Part shown: positions 18,210 to 27,795 of the stretch, piece by piece | Layout: each line of letters opens with the position of its first letter | Position numbering within the stretch: position 1 is the first letter of the stretch | Program-made: the position numbers and the translations under genes | Notes under the pieces: model-generated | Database searches by the model: none | Seen by the model: the letters and a program-made list of their open reading frames with translations, nothing else | Told to the model about the DNA's origin: nothing | Source of the DNA: Niastella vici | Lineage (GTDB): Bacteria > Bacteroidota > Bacteroidia > Chitinophagales > Chitinophagaceae | Reading direction: 5' to 3' | DNA length: 64,000 nucleotides | Assembly (NCBI RefSeq): GCF_002077945.1 | Contig: NZ_LVYD01000041.1 | Coordinates: 310,001 to 374,000, forward strand

Positions 18210-19499
18210 CTACCGCTTCAAAGCATCTTCAGTCACCCGCGAAGGAGTATCCTTTCCTGCAACAATAGAAGTTGAACTTATGGCAATAGCTTTTATGATA
18301 GCCGCCATATTGTTCATATCGAGGGTTTCTATCTCATCTTCCTGGGTATGATAATACTTTTCGCTGTCCATTTTTGATGTGGAGATCGTATGCGCCGGTA
18401 CGCCCAGCCTGGCCAGCGTGGCATTATCACTTCTGTAAAAAAGTTGTTGCGTGGGGTAAGGGTCGGGATAGAACTTAAAATTGGTTCCTTCCAGGTTCTT
18501 CTCCAGTATTGTTCCCATATCAGTTTTTTCGTACCCGGTTATAAAGGCTGAGTTAGTGCCCCATTTACTTTCGGTACCTATCATTTCAATATTGAACATG
18601 GCCATTACCTGGTCGGGACTGAACTGTTGTGAAAAGTATCTTGAGCCATACCCACCACTCTCTTCACCGGTAAAGGCGGCAAAGATGATGGTACGTTCAT
18701 TATTCTTAAGCTTCGCAAAATAATGGGCCAGCATCATCACAGCAGTGGTGCCCGCAGCATCGTCATTGGCGCCATTGTAAATACTATCGCCCGCTTCATT
18801 TGCCCGGCCCACACCTAAATGATCATAGTGGCCCGAAAAGATCACATATTCATTCTTCTTTGATTTGCCCGGCAATATGCCCACCACATTTTTCAACGGC
18901 ATGCTGGTTACTGTTTGGCGGTATTCAATGGAGTACTCGCCCGCCTCCTCACTGGCCAGCACCATTACGATATTACCCTTAGGTGCAAACTGGTTCTGCA
19001 TACCTCTTCTGTATACATCAAACCACTTGCGATGCGCCGTATCAACCATCAGTAAATAATCACCACCGCTTTTTTGCAGGCGGCTTACCAATACGTTCAA
19101 GGTATCTGTACCATGTACAATAACCTGCTTATAACCCGAGGCCTGGGTAACCGTCAAAGTTTCTTTGGCAGTGATGGCCGCCACGCTTTTTTCATCGAGC
19201 ACCCGCCCATTCATTTTACCACCAGCCATCACCACTTTTGTTCGCAGCATGACAAATTCCTGTAAATAGGTGTTGCCATTTACTGGTTGAAGACCCGCCT
19301 TTTTAAATTCTGAAGCAATAAAATCAGCCGCCTTGTCTATCTCGGGCGAGAATATTTTACGGCCGCGCATGCCGTCGGCCGATAACGTTCTTTCGATACG
19401 TTCAACTTCCTTTGCGTTAATGACTTTGTCAATGGATTGGCAAAAAGCGGTTTGCTTTGCTAACAAGATCAGGATAAAGTAGGAATAACGCTTAACCAT
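18210..19499 (-). CDS. M28 family zinc aminopeptidase-like protein
   Basis: A secreted metallopeptidase of 429 residues with an N-terminal signal peptide (about residues 1-20, ending AFCQS). Zinc ligands are visible in the M28 order: FSGHYDHLGVG, YNGANDDAAGTTA, FTGEESGGYGSRYF and, near the C-terminus, the SKMDSEKYYHTQEDEIET segment with the last His. A protease-associated-like insert may lie in residues 100-190. It likely cleaves peptides in the periplasm. It converges with argH. Confidence 0.9.
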   Translation of the reverse strand: MVKRYSYFILILLAKQTAFCQSIDKVINAKEVERIERTLSADGMRGRKIFSPEIDKAADFIASEFKKAGLQPVNGNTYLQEFVMLRTKVVMAGGKMNGRVLDEKSVAAITAKETLTVTQASGYKQVIVHGTDTLNVLVSRLQKSGGDYLLMVDTAHRKWFDVYRRGMQNQFAPKGNIVMVLASEEAGEYSIEYRQTVTSMPLKNVVGILPGKSKKNEYVIFSGHYDHLGVGRANEAGDSIYNGANDDAAGTTAVMMLAHYFAKLKNNERTIIFAAFTGEESGGYGSRYFSQQFSPDQVMAMFNIEMIGTESKWGTNSAFITGYEKTDMGTILEKNLEGTNFKFYPDPYPTQQLFYRSDNATLARLGVPAHTISTSKMDSEKYYHTQEDEIETLDMNNMAAIIKAIAISSTSIVAGKDTPSRVTEDALKR

Positions 19500-19535
19500 G
19501 AATTATTTTTATAAGGTAGTATAAAAGCTCACCAT

Positions 19536-20270
19536 TTAAAGGCTCATCATTTCTTTGAACTTCACTGTTTGGCGGCGGCTCACTTCTATTTTTTCGCCTC
19601 CTTTCAGTTCAAGCAACAGTCCGCCATTGAAATACGGCTCAATTTTATCGATCAACCGCAGGTTCACAATATGTTTACGATTGGCCCTGAAAAAGGTCTT
19701 TTCATCGAGCCTTTCTTCCAGTGCATTCAGTGATTTTAAGATCAGTGGCTTATTAGGGCCAAAATACACTTTAGCATAGTTGCCCACGCTTTCAAACAAA
19801 CGAATATCCGACAGCTTTACAAACCAGCAGCGCTCGCCGTCTTTCACAAACACCTGGTCATTCTCGCTCAGGATGCTTCGGTTAAAATTCACCGGCACCA
19901 TAGGTCCCTGTTCGCGTTCTTCCTGCAGGTGCAGCTTTTGAATGGCATCTGCCAGCCGTTTGGGTTCTACAGGCTTTAACAGGTAATCGAGGGCATTTAC
20001 CTCAAATGCCTTTAATGCATATTCGTCATAAGCCGTGGTAAAAATAACAAGCGGGGCTTTATCCAGTTCCGACAACATATCGAAACCGGTTTTACCCGGC
20101 ATTTGTATATCAAGAAAGATGAGATCGGGATTGATGTTCTCAATTTTTTCTACCCCTTCCCCGGCATTGCTTGCTTCAGCAACCACTTCAATTTCAGGAA
20201 AGTCCATAAGCAGTTTACGCAGCTCACTTCTGGCCAGCCGTTCGTCGTCGATAATAATGGCTTTGATCAT
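19536..20270 (-). CDS. LytTR family response regulator
   Basis: A 244-residue transcription regulator. The N-terminal receiver domain (1-120) has the acidic pair DDERLAR and the phospho-acceptor Asp in LIFLDIQMPGKTG. The C-terminal LytTR DNA-binding domain (about 140-244) includes FFRANRKHIVNLRLIDKI and GEKIEVSRRQTVKFKEM. It lies 7 bases after the sensor kinase gene and would be its partner. No target is evident in the window. Confidence 0.94.
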   Translation of the reverse strand: MIKAIIIDDERLARSELRKLLMDFPEIEVVAEASNAGEGVEKIENINPDLIFLDIQMPGKTGFDMLSELDKAPLVIFTTAYDEYALKAFEVNALDYLLKPVEPKRLADAIQKLHLQEEREQGPMVPVNFNRSILSENDQVFVKDGERCWFVKLSDIRLFESVGNYAKVYFGPNKPLILKSLNALEERLDEKTFFRANRKHIVNLRLIDKIEPYFNGGLLLELKGGEKIEVSRRQTVKFKEMMSL

Positions 20271-20277
20271 AACTGGT

Positions 20278-21333
20278 TTATTTTATTTCAACAGGGATCA
20301 ATATGCGTGCTTCCACCAGGTCAGACCCCACTTGCTTTATTTCAAAATTAGCCTTTTCGCCAAATAATAACTGCAACCGGTTTTTGGTGCTGAACAATCC
20401 AAACCCATCGCCTTCCTGAATATGTCCGTTCAGGTAACCCGTATTCAACACCACCAGTTCGTGAAAATTCTCTTTGAAATCAGAGACTACCTTTACCACG
20501 CCACCCCCTATTTGTTTGCCAATGCCATGTTTGATGGCATTTTCAACCAGCGTTTGCAACATCATGGGGGGAACCGGTTGATCGAGCGTATCTTCGTCGA
20601 TCTGGTATTCTATCTTCAGCCGGTCTTCAAATCGGATATACTCCAGCGCCAGGTAATCCTTTACAATATCCAGTTCTTTTTCGAAAGGAACTGTTTCCAC
20701 TTTTTCGGCCTGCATGCTGCTGCGCAATATATTGCTGAGCTCGGTGATGGCATTGCGGGCACGGCCGGGGTTTTCATCGATGAGAGCCCTGATGCTGTTA
20801 AGGGCGTTGAAAATAAAATGCGGGTTAATATGCGCCTTGATCGTTTTCAGTTCCAGCTCTTTTACCAGCGATTCTAACCTGATCTTATCCAACTGCGCCT
20901 GCCGCGTTTTTAAAATATAGTGATAGGCAAAGTAGATCATGTTCCAGATAAGAATGAACATGAAACAACCCATGGATGCCCGCATGATCTTGTTCAACAA
21001 ATTAATGGGCTTTTGCCGCGGCGCTTCTATCTCCAGCACCTGTTCCAACGTAGTGCCAATAGCGGCATAAATGAGTGCGAACAGGATAGAAATAAAGAAT
21101 ATATAAAACACCTGCTCATTCACCGGCTTATCAACGATCTTATAGCTTTTTATGAAAAACCGCATTACATGGGTAACAATAAAGCCAATACCCGCCTCCA
21201 GTACCAACACGTGGTAAATAAAAGGGGTTTCCTGGGTGTGCAGGGTAATGTAAAAAAATATGAACAATAAAATAAAGGCGCTCCAGCCTACACACTGACA
21301 TAGCCAGTAATATGAGATTCTCTTCTTTATCAT
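20278..21333 (-). CDS. LytS-type sensor histidine kinase
   Basis: A membrane sensor kinase of 351 residues with four hydrophobic segments in residues 5-150 and a His_kinase domain. The phospho-acceptor His is in the first motif, KAHINPHFIFNALNSIRALI, and the ATPase part has MMLQTLVENAIKHGIG and GDGFGLFSTKNRL. I chose the ATG at 21333 over 21363 because a TAGATTTG promoter box (21351..21358) lies between them. Signal is unknown. Confidence 0.9.
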   Translation of the reverse strand: MIKKRISYYWLCQCVGWSAFILLFIFFYITLHTQETPFIYHVLVLEAGIGFIVTHVMRFFIKSYKIVDKPVNEQVFYIFFISILFALIYAAIGTTLEQVLEIEAPRQKPINLLNKIMRASMGCFMFILIWNMIYFAYHYILKTRQAQLDKIRLESLVKELELKTIKAHINPHFIFNALNSIRALIDENPGRARNAITELSNILRSSMQAEKVETVPFEKELDIVKDYLALEYIRFEDRLKIEYQIDEDTLDQPVPPMMLQTLVENAIKHGIGKQIGGGVVKVVSDFKENFHELVVLNTGYLNGHIQEGDGFGLFSTKNRLQLLFGEKANFEIKQVGSDLVEARILIPVEIK

Positions 21334-21350
21334 ACGCGTTGGAACTGTAA

Positions 21351-21358
21351 CAAATCTA
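21351..21358 (-). promoter_or_regulatory. Predicted -7 box of kinase/regulator operon
   Basis: On the minus strand TAGATTTG matches TAnnTTTG exactly. It sits 18 bases before the chosen ATG (21333) and overlaps the codons of the longer alternative start. No clear -33 TTG was found. Confidence 0.4.
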
Positions 21359-21545
21359 GGCAATTAGCCTACTCTGGTTTCGTATTTTGGATATGTGGCC
21401 GTATAAATAGGTTACCGGCACTACAAAGTAGTGAAATTGTCAATAACTCGGCAGTATTTTCCCACCACTGAAATAATCTTGATCGTGGCCCGTTTTTTTG
21501 TTGTGTTAAAATCGGGCCTTTATTAGGGCTCATGATTTAAAGCTG

Positions 21546-21553
21546 TATTTTTG
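21546..21553 (+). promoter_or_regulatory. Predicted -7 box of dxs
   Basis: TATTTTTG matches TAnnTTTG exactly, 24 bases before the dxs ATG. A GGCCCG ... CGGGCC inverted repeat lies just upstream (around 21488-21519). Confidence 0.45.
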
Positions 21554-21576
21554 TCGATAATAAATTTCATAGTAAA

Positions 21577-23508
21577 ATGGACATCACGCCCGGCCCATTG
21601 TTGAGTACCGTTAATTCCCCCGCCGATCTTAAAAACCTGAGCAGAGAGCAGTTACATCAACTTTGTGACGAATTAAGGCAATACATCATCGATGTAGTGA
21701 GTGTACACGGAGGTCATTTTGCCGCCAGCCTCGGCGTGGTAGAGCTTACCGTAGCCCTGCATTACATTTACAATACCCCATACGATCAACTGGTATGGGA
21801 CGTAGGGCACCAGGCATATGGCCACAAAATACTGACCGGCCGCCGCGATGAATTCCATACCAACCGTAAATACCACGGTATCAGCGGTTTTCCCAAACGC
21901 AGTGAAAGTGAGTACGATACCTTTGGCGTAGGCCATTCTTCCACCTCTATTTCCGCCGCCCTGGGCATGGCCATGGCTGCCAAATACAAGGGTGAGAACC
22001 GTAAATCAGTTGCTGTCATCGGCGATGGCGCCCTAACCGCCGGCCTCGCGTTCGAGGGAATGAACCATGCGGGTGTAGCCGATTCTGACGTGCTGATCAT
22101 CCTGAACGATAACTGCATGAGCATTGACCCCAATGTGGGCGCGCTGAAAGAATATTTGACCGATATCACTACCTCCCATACCTATAACCGCCTAAAAGAT
22201 GATATCTGGAAGGCGCTGGGCAAATTACCCGTTGGTAAGAACTTTACCCGCGAAATGGCCAGCAAGCTCGAGCACAGTATCAAAGGCTTTATCAACAAAA
22301 GCAGTAACCTGTTCGAATCGTTAAAGCTGCGCTACTTTGGTCCTATCGATGGCAATAACATCACCAAGCTGGTTGATACCCTGCAGGACCTGAAAAAGAT
22401 CCCCGGCCCCAAATTACTGCATGTAATTACGGTGAAAGGAAAGGGTTATGCCCTGGCCGAAAAAGAACAAACCCTTTGGCATGCGCCCGGTTTGTTCGAC
22501 AAGATCACCGGTGAAATCTATAAAAAGAAATACGATACCCCACAACCGCCCAAATACCAGGATGTGTTCGGGCATACCATTATTGAGCTGGCCGAAAAGA
22601 ACGACAAGATCTTTGGCGTAACACCGGCCATGCCTTCGGGTTCTTCGCTCAAATTCATGATGGACAAAATGCCCAACCGGGCTTTTGATGTGGGCATTTG
22701 CGAACAGCATGCCGTTACCCTGAGCGCCGGTATGGCTACCCAGGGCATGCGGGTATTCTGTAACATTTACTCTTCGTTTATGCAACGCGCCTACGACCAG
22801 GTGGTGCATGATGTAGCCATTCAAAAACTGCCGGTAGTGCTGGTGCTCGACCGGGCCGGACTGGTTGGTGAAGATGGCCCTACCCATCATGGCGCCTATG
22901 ACATAGCGTATATGCGATGCATCCCCAATTTGGTCATCAGCGCTCCCATGAATGAAAGCGAATTGCGCAACCTGATGTACACCGCGCAGCTCGATACCAT
23001 GGAGTGGCCCTTCGTTATCCGCTATCCCCGCGGTACAGGTGTTATGCCCGAATGGAGAACGCCTTTTGAAGAAATTCAAATTGGCAAAGGCCGAAAGATC
23101 AAAGACGGTCAGGATATTGCCATTCTTACCATTGGCCATCCCGGTAACTTCGCCACCACCGCCATCCGGGAATTAAAGATGGATGGACTGAACCCCGCGC
23201 ATTATGATATGCGTTTCGTGAAGCCGCTCGACGAAGCAATGCTGCACGAGGTGTTCAGCAGGTACGATAAGGTGATCACGGTAGAAGACGGTACCGTTAC
23301 CGGTGGTTTTGGCAGTGCCATTCTCGAGTTCATGGCGCAGCACAACTACAAAGCCGAAGTAAAAATATTAGGTATCCCCGATCGCATAGTGGAGCATGGC
23401 ACCCCGAAAGAATTGTATCACGAATGTCATTACGATGCACCTGCTATTGCAGCAGCAGTGCGTGAGCTGATGAAAGGGAAGGTTACGGTGAACCAGTTAC
23501 TGGGATAA
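21577..23508 (+). CDS. dxs: 1-deoxy-D-xylulose-5-phosphate synthase
   Basis: First enzyme of the MEP isoprenoid pathway: condenses pyruvate and glyceraldehyde-3-phosphate using thiamine diphosphate. The 643-residue protein shows VHGGHFAASLGVVELTVALH (N-terminus), the TPP motif GDGALTAGLAFEGMNHAG and DNCMSIDPNVG, the transketolase-like region with GICEQHAVTLSAGMA, and DRAGLVGEDGPTHHG. Length is normal. It stands alone; isoprenoids made here could feed the GGGP synthase and the undecaprenyl carrier. Confidence 0.96.
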   Translation: MDITPGPLLSTVNSPADLKNLSREQLHQLCDELRQYIIDVVSVHGGHFAASLGVVELTVALHYIYNTPYDQLVWDVGHQAYGHKILTGRRDEFHTNRKYHGISGFPKRSESEYDTFGVGHSSTSISAALGMAMAAKYKGENRKSVAVIGDGALTAGLAFEGMNHAGVADSDVLIILNDNCMSIDPNVGALKEYLTDITTSHTYNRLKDDIWKALGKLPVGKNFTREMASKLEHSIKGFINKSSNLFESLKLRYFGPIDGNNITKLVDTLQDLKKIPGPKLLHVITVKGKGYALAEKEQTLWHAPGLFDKITGEIYKKKYDTPQPPKYQDVFGHTIIELAEKNDKIFGVTPAMPSGSSLKFMMDKMPNRAFDVGICEQHAVTLSAGMATQGMRVFCNIYSSFMQRAYDQVVHDVAIQKLPVVLVLDRAGLVGEDGPTHHGAYDIAYMRCIPNLVISAPMNESELRNLMYTAQLDTMEWPFVIRYPRGTGVMPEWRTPFEEIQIGKGRKIKDGQDIAILTIGHPGNFATTAIRELKMDGLNPAHYDMRFVKPLDEAMLHEVFSRYDKVITVEDGTVTGGFGSAILEFMAQHNYKAEVKILGIPDRIVEHGTPKELYHECHYDAPAIAAAVRELMKGKVTVNQLLG

Positions 23509-23513
23509 GAAGC

Positions 23514-23616
23514 GGTTACCGGTTACCAGTTGCCAGTTACCAGTTGTCTCATGCGGGACGCCCGAAAATAATCGGGAATCCCGTAATTAGAGCCCGGTAA
23601 CCTGTAACCTGTAACT
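23514..23616. repeat. GTTACC-type palindromic repeat element (copy 2)
   Basis: It begins 5 bases after the dxs stop. Left arm: GGTTACC-GGTTACC-AGTTGCC-AGTTACC-AGTTG with exact 7-bp period. Right arm: GGTAACC-TGTAACC-TGTAAC. The core holds a small hairpin with CCCGA / TCGGG arms. Confidence 0.8.
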
Positions 23617-23701
23617 TATTTTTAACATCCCCGGTCATCGTTTTACGTATGGAATAACGTTATGAAAGCGTCTTCGCTTTTATCATAACCACCCTTCCAC
23701 C

Positions 23702-24352
23702 ATGAAACGCGTCATACTCACTACCATCGTTCTGCTGTTCTGTTTTTTACTGGCAGGTGCGGCCTGGTATTATTCAAAACTAAAGACCGGAACACGCACC
23801 ACACATCGCACCGCCAACATAACAGCCTCACCCGCATTAATGGGCAGGCTTAACAGCCGGGCCAATCAGTTGCAACTATATGCGAAACAACATGCTTACA
23901 ATGCAGATCTTTGCTTTTTGATTGATATGAGTATAGAATCGGGGCGGAACCGTTTTTTTATATACGATCTGCAGAAAGATAGCATACTCGATGCAGGGCT
24001 GGTAGCGCATGGTTCCTGCAATAAGAACTGGTTAAGCGGCCGCCAGTACGGGAACGAAACAGGCTGCGGCTGTACGTCGCTGGGGAAATACAAGATCGGA
24101 AATCCGTACAAAGGTAAATTCGGCACCGCCTATAAATTATACGGGCTCGACTCCACCAACAGCAATGCCTTTAAACGGTTTGTTGTATTACATTCATTTT
24201 CCTGTGTGCCCGATGAAGAAGTGCACCCTGCCCCTATTTGCCAAAGCCTGGGCTGCCCCATGGTGTCACCGGCCTTTATGAACAAGCTGGCAAAGATCAT
24301 CGATCAATCAAACAAGCCGGTGCTGTTAACTATTTTCGATCAAAATAAATAA
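23702..24352 (+). CDS. Murein L,D-transpeptidase catalytic domain (YkuD_2-type) protein
   Basis: A 216-residue protein with an N-terminal signal anchor (about residues 2-24), predicted to face the periplasm. The core contains FVVLHSFSCVPDEEVHP and the catalytic segment QSLGCPMVSPAFMNKL, which together give the His and Cys expected for an L,D-transpeptidase-type fold. It may crosslink or trim peptidoglycan; substrate is unknown. It has no close operon partner. Confidence 0.8.
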   Translation: MKRVILTTIVLLFCFLLAGAAWYYSKLKTGTRTTHRTANITASPALMGRLNSRANQLQLYAKQHAYNADLCFLIDMSIESGRNRFFIYDLQKDSILDAGLVAHGSCNKNWLSGRQYGNETGCGCTSLGKYKIGNPYKGKFGTAYKLYGLDSTNSNAFKRFVVLHSFSCVPDEEVHPAPICQSLGCPMVSPAFMNKLAKIIDQSNKPVLLTIFDQNK

Positions 24353-24430
24353 ATCGCTTACCTGCCAGGCCAATTCTTCGAGTTCGGTCTTCTTCTGCTT
24401 CGCTCAATTCTTCGACTTCGCTCAAAACAA

Positions 24431-24459
24431 AACTGCCCCAGCGGGAAGCCAGGGCAGTT
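24431..24459 (-). terminator. scpA terminator
   Basis: An 8-bp stem AACTGCCC / GGGCAGTT with a 13-base loop. On the minus strand it is followed by TTTGTTTTG. It lies 8 bases after the scpA stop. Confidence 0.7.
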
Positions 24460-24466
24460 GAATTAT

Positions 24467-25294
24467 TTATAATACCGATTCCGGTTGCCGGTCGGGATCA
24501 TCATCGGGGTTTAACGGTGGCTGTTCGGGATCAACATCCTGCTCCCAGTTCTCGTTCAATTCAACCATAAAGTTATTACGCCCTTCGCCCACCATAATGG
24601 TCATGTATTTCATTTGAACCAGCTCGAGCATTGAAAGGAAGATAAAAATGGCATGTATGCGGTCCTGACAAACATCGAACAGCTTTTCAAACGACAATAC
24701 CTTTTCCCTCTTCACGGTTTCCAGGGCGTAGTGGCGGCTTTCATCCATGGTGTAGTTGTATTTCACCACGGTATGCACCGGCTTCGTCATATTACGCTGT
24801 TCCACCTTCTTCATTACCCTTTCAAAGGTCTTCATCAGCTTGAAAAGGGTGATGGTTTGAATTTCGGTACCCTCGCCGCTTTCTTCACCAATGTTGGCAA
24901 TTTCCTTGGCCAGGTTACCACGGCGAACCATCAGCATACGAATGGCTTCCATTTCGGCCATCTTGGCCGAGGCTTCCTTAAAGCGTTTGTATTCAAGGAT
25001 CTTGTCAACCAGTTCCTGACGGGGGTCAATCTCATTACCCTGTGCATCCAGCTCTTTACGGGGAAGCAACATCCTGGCCTTGATGCGCATGAGGGTTGAA
25101 ACGAACAGAATGAATTCGCTCGACAGCTCAATATTCAACTGCTCCTGGCCATGGATATATTCAAGAAAATCCTTGATGATACTGCTGATGGGAATATTAT
25201 AAATATCCAGTTCGTCCCGTTCAATAAAGAACAGCAACAGGTCGAACGGACCTTCAAACTGCGGTAACTTGATCTGATACGACGGTTGATTCAC
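24467..25294 (-). CDS. scpA: Segregation and condensation protein A
   Basis: Kleisin subunit that bridges SMC and ScpB in chromosome condensation. The 275-residue protein begins with the family pattern YQIKLPQFEGPFDLLLFFIERDELDIYNIPI, quoted in part, followed by SSEFILFVSTLMRIKARMLLP. The C-terminus has a winged-helix-like region (FEKLFDVCQDRIHAIFIFLSMLELVQM) and an acidic Pro/Asp-rich tail. Length is normal. No scpB or smc gene is in the window. Confidence 0.93.
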   Translation of the reverse strand: MNQPSYQIKLPQFEGPFDLLLFFIERDELDIYNIPISSIIKDFLEYIHGQEQLNIELSSEFILFVSTLMRIKARMLLPRKELDAQGNEIDPRQELVDKILEYKRFKEASAKMAEMEAIRMLMVRRGNLAKEIANIGEESGEGTEIQTITLFKLMKTFERVMKKVEQRNMTKPVHTVVKYNYTMDESRHYALETVKREKVLSFEKLFDVCQDRIHAIFIFLSMLELVQMKYMTIMVGEGRNNFMVELNENWEQDVDPEQPPLNPDDDPDRQPESVL

Positions 25295-25357
25295 TTGCTT
25301 CTTTTTTTAACCTGATCCCCACTGGCCGGTTGTATTGCGACGCGCGCCGGGAGCCAA

Positions 25358-25365
25358 CAAACGTA
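25358..25365 (-). promoter_or_regulatory. Predicted -7 box of scpA
   Basis: On the minus strand TACGTTTG matches TAnnTTTG exactly, about 64 bases before the scpA ATG. Confidence 0.4.
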
Positions 25366-25505
25366 CGCCAAAAAAACAATTGCAGAAAATTACAGGCAGC
25401 CATTGGCTGAGATTGTCTATAAGTTGTGAAAAGTTCCTTTGACACTTCTACTTCGCGCCCTGCAAGCCGCTCAGGGCCCTATAACAAATATTAAAAATCA
25501 ATTAG

Positions 25506-26438
25506 TTAGAACTTTCGCATGTAGCCAATGCCTATGAACTGCCGCACCTGCAGCCGGGGTGCATTTTTGTCGGGGCCAAAGCTCTTTTGATCATCATCAT
25601 AAATAAAATCGGCCCCCAGGCTAAAGGAGAAACCTTTATATACGTTCATGCTGATCAGGTTGCTCATGAACACATCGATGTTCTCTGGGTTGTGCTTGTA
25701 GTTGGAAAACAGATCGAGCTTGGCTTTATACGTTAAATTCTTTATTATTTCCCTATTGCAGGTGGCTGATAAATAAGCACCTATTTCATTACGCACTGTT
25801 TTACCTGAATCAACACCATAGGCGCCTTTTGCCGACAAAGTATCATCCTTAACAATGACCCAGCGGGTTGTGATGGGTGAAAGGAATAATGAAAAAGTAG
25901 GACTCGGCTTCCAGTCCATACCCAACGCAACGATCACATAAGCCGGGGCCATAAAGTTGGACGTTTTTATTCTGGTAGTATCATTGGGATACGTATACCC
26001 CGCAGTAAACTGTGAACGAAAATTGAACAATCCGGTCAGGAACATATGGTCAAACAACTGGCAGCCATATTTTGACACCACATCAATACGGTCATTGGTT
26101 TTACGGGTGCCCAGGGAAGTGGAATTTATATAGCCCAGCTCGAGGTCAATACTGTTATCCCAGGAATGAATTCCTTTTTTATAAAAAGCAAACAGGTTTA
26201 CCAGGCCATTTGCGTTTAAGGAGAACTGATCGCCACCCGCGGCCCAGTTAGAGAGGGATGTTTGTCCAAATGTACCATTGAACAAACCACCCGTTTTCCA
26301 GGTTTTTACAATGGTATCTTTATCATCTTTTGTAATTGTTTTAGCCGATTCTGTACGTAACTCCTGAACCGTTTTATCCTGTGCAATACTACTGACTGTT
26401 AGGAGTAGAAAGGCTAAAGCCAGGGCAACCTTCTGCAT
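25506..26438 (-). CDS. DUF3078 domain protein
   Basis: A 310-residue protein with a signal peptide (starting MQKVALALAFLLLTVSSIAQ). The family segment TGGLFNGTFGQTSLSNWAAGG is followed by alternating amphipathic strands, which fits an outer-membrane beta-barrel-like protein. The function of the family is unknown. I chose the ATG at 26438; the longer frame adds residues ahead of the signal peptide. It lies downstream of mscL with a terminator between them. Confidence 0.82.
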   Translation of the reverse strand: MQKVALALAFLLLTVSSIAQDKTVQELRTESAKTITKDDKDTIVKTWKTGGLFNGTFGQTSLSNWAAGGDQFSLNANGLVNLFAFYKKGIHSWDNSIDLELGYINSTSLGTRKTNDRIDVVSKYGCQLFDHMFLTGLFNFRSQFTAGYTYPNDTTRIKTSNFMAPAYVIVALGMDWKPSPTFSLFLSPITTRWVIVKDDTLSAKGAYGVDSGKTVRNEIGAYLSATCNREIIKNLTYKAKLDLFSNYKHNPENIDVFMSNLISMNVYKGFSFSLGADFIYDDDQKSFGPDKNAPRLQVRQFIGIGYMRKF

Positions 26439-26460
26439 ACGATTAAAAATGAATAAGATT

Positions 26461-26491
26461 AAAAAAAGGCATTCTGAGTAACTCAAAATGC
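26461..26491 (-). terminator. mscL terminator
   Basis: GGCATT ... AATGCC with an inner TGAG-TAA-CTCA stem. On the minus strand it is followed by a run of six to seven T. It lies about 25 bases after the mscL stop and before the DUF3078 start. Confidence 0.65.
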
Positions 26492-26493
26492 CT

Positions 26494-26501
26494 GCAAATA
26501 T
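26494..26501 (-). promoter_or_regulatory. Possible -7 box of DUF3078 gene
   Basis: On the minus strand TATATTTG matches TAnnTTTG exactly. Transcription from it would begin inside the mscL terminator hairpin, so either may be only partly functional. Confidence 0.35.
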
Positions 26502-26514
26502 AAAACCACGTGGT

Positions 26515-26886
26515 CTATTTCCTTAATGAATCGCGGATCTCGCGTAATAAAATAATTTCTTCGGGGGTAACGGGGGCTGCCACTTCCTCTTTTTTCTTGA
26601 AGCGGTTGATGGCTTTCACGATCAGGAAAAGAATAAATGCAACTATTATGAATTTAAGAATAGCCGCTAAAAACTTTCCTACTTTAACGGTGCCCAATAT
26701 GGTCAGTTTGTCAAGGTCCTGCAGGTTAGCGGCTTCCAGGGCGGGTTTCAATAACAGGGGCGTTATAACATCATCAACAAGCGAACTAACAATACTGCTA
26801 AATGCCGCGCCAATGATTACACCAATGGCCAGGTCAACAACGTTGCCCTTCATGGCAAATTCTCTGAATTCTTTCATCATTCCCAT
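26515..26886 (-). CDS. mscL: Large-conductance mechanosensitive channel
   Basis: Opens a wide pore under membrane tension to release solutes after osmotic downshock. The 123-residue protein has the MscL N-terminus (MKEFREFAMKGNVVDLAIGVIIG, in part), two transmembrane helices and a C-terminal charged helix. ATG codons at 26880 and 26877 are equally plausible starts, giving MMKEF or MKEF. Confidence 0.95.
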   Translation of the reverse strand: MGMMKEFREFAMKGNVVDLAIGVIIGAAFSSIVSSLVDDVITPLLLKPALEAANLQDLDKLTILGTVKVGKFLAAILKFIIVAFILFLIVKAINRFKKKEEVAAPVTPEEIILLREIRDSLRK

Positions 26887-26982
26887 AGTAATAGTTTTAG
26901 TTGTTAATGATATATACTTCTAATATATCGATTTTTTCAATATCACTTTGTTATTAACAGGCTATTAATATTCCCAGGCTGC

Positions 26983-27729
26983 TCACTTCTTTAAGCCGGG
27001 GAATTTCATATCGAGCTTTTCCAGGGCCTTCAGCAGGGTATGCGCAATTATGTATTCTTTATACCAGTTCTGATCGGCCGGTACAATTGTCCAGGGTACA
27101 TCATTACAATTTTCAAAGCAATCTTCATAAGCCTCCATATAATCGTTCCACAGTTTGGCCTCCTCAAAATCCTGCTCATTATACTTCCATTGTTTGGCAG
27201 GGTTACTAATGCGTTCCCTTAACCGTTGCTCCTGTTCTTCAGGGGATATATGCAGGTAGAATTTTAATATAGTGGTACTGTTATGCTCCTGCAGCAATTG
27301 TTCAAAATCGTTGATGGCCTTCATGCGCTTTTTGGCGGTTTTGTCATCTACCCACTTGTGTACGCGGGTTACCAACACATCTTCGTAATGCGAGCGGTTA
27401 AACACCTGGATGGTGCCTTTGTGCGGGGTCACCGAATGTATCCGCCACAAGAAGTCATGACTCAATTCTTCAGCGGTAGGCGCTTTGAAAGATTTTACGT
27501 TTACCCCCTGTGGGTTCATAGATGTAAAAACGTTTCTTATAACACCGTCTTTTCCACTGGCATCCATACCCTGCAATATAACGAGTACAGCATGCTTCGA
27601 TTCGGCAAATAATAAATTCTGCAACTCATCCAGTTTTTCGAGAATGCCGGTTATTTTGGCTTTTGTTTCTTCTTTATCCCAGTCCTTCGGCGCCCGGGTG
27701 CTTATATCCTTCAGTTTGATCGTTGCCAT
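26983..27729 (-). CDS. Polyphosphate kinase 2 family protein
   Basis: A P-loop kinase of 248 residues that transfers phosphate between polyphosphate and nucleotides. Walker A is GMDASGKDG (about residue 55), Walker B-like FNRSHYEDVLVTRVH follows, and the lid region has RERISNPAKQWKYNEQD. The size fits a single-domain PPK2. Sequence alone does not say whether it prefers AMP, ADP or GDP. Stop lies 97 bases upstream of the mscL start, same strand. Confidence 0.9.
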   Translation of the reverse strand: MATIKLKDISTRAPKDWDKEETKAKITGILEKLDELQNLLFAESKHAVLVILQGMDASGKDGVIRNVFTSMNPQGVNVKSFKAPTAEELSHDFLWRIHSVTPHKGTIQVFNRSHYEDVLVTRVHKWVDDKTAKKRMKAINDFEQLLQEHNSTTILKFYLHISPEEQEQRLRERISNPAKQWKYNEQDFEEAKLWNDYMEAYEDCFENCNDVPWTIVPADQNWYKEYIIAHTLLKALEKLDMKFPGLKK

Positions 27730-27795
27730 ACAAATATGTTTATTTCAAATTATTACATTTCAAATGGAATACCTGATTTTTGAACAAATTTTTAC

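Noticed and set aside
22414-23139. Long minus-strand ORF of 241 codons opposite dxs
   Set aside because: It is the reverse-frame shadow of a clear dxs gene, with no motif or start context. Similar shadows opposite argE' and argG were also dropped.
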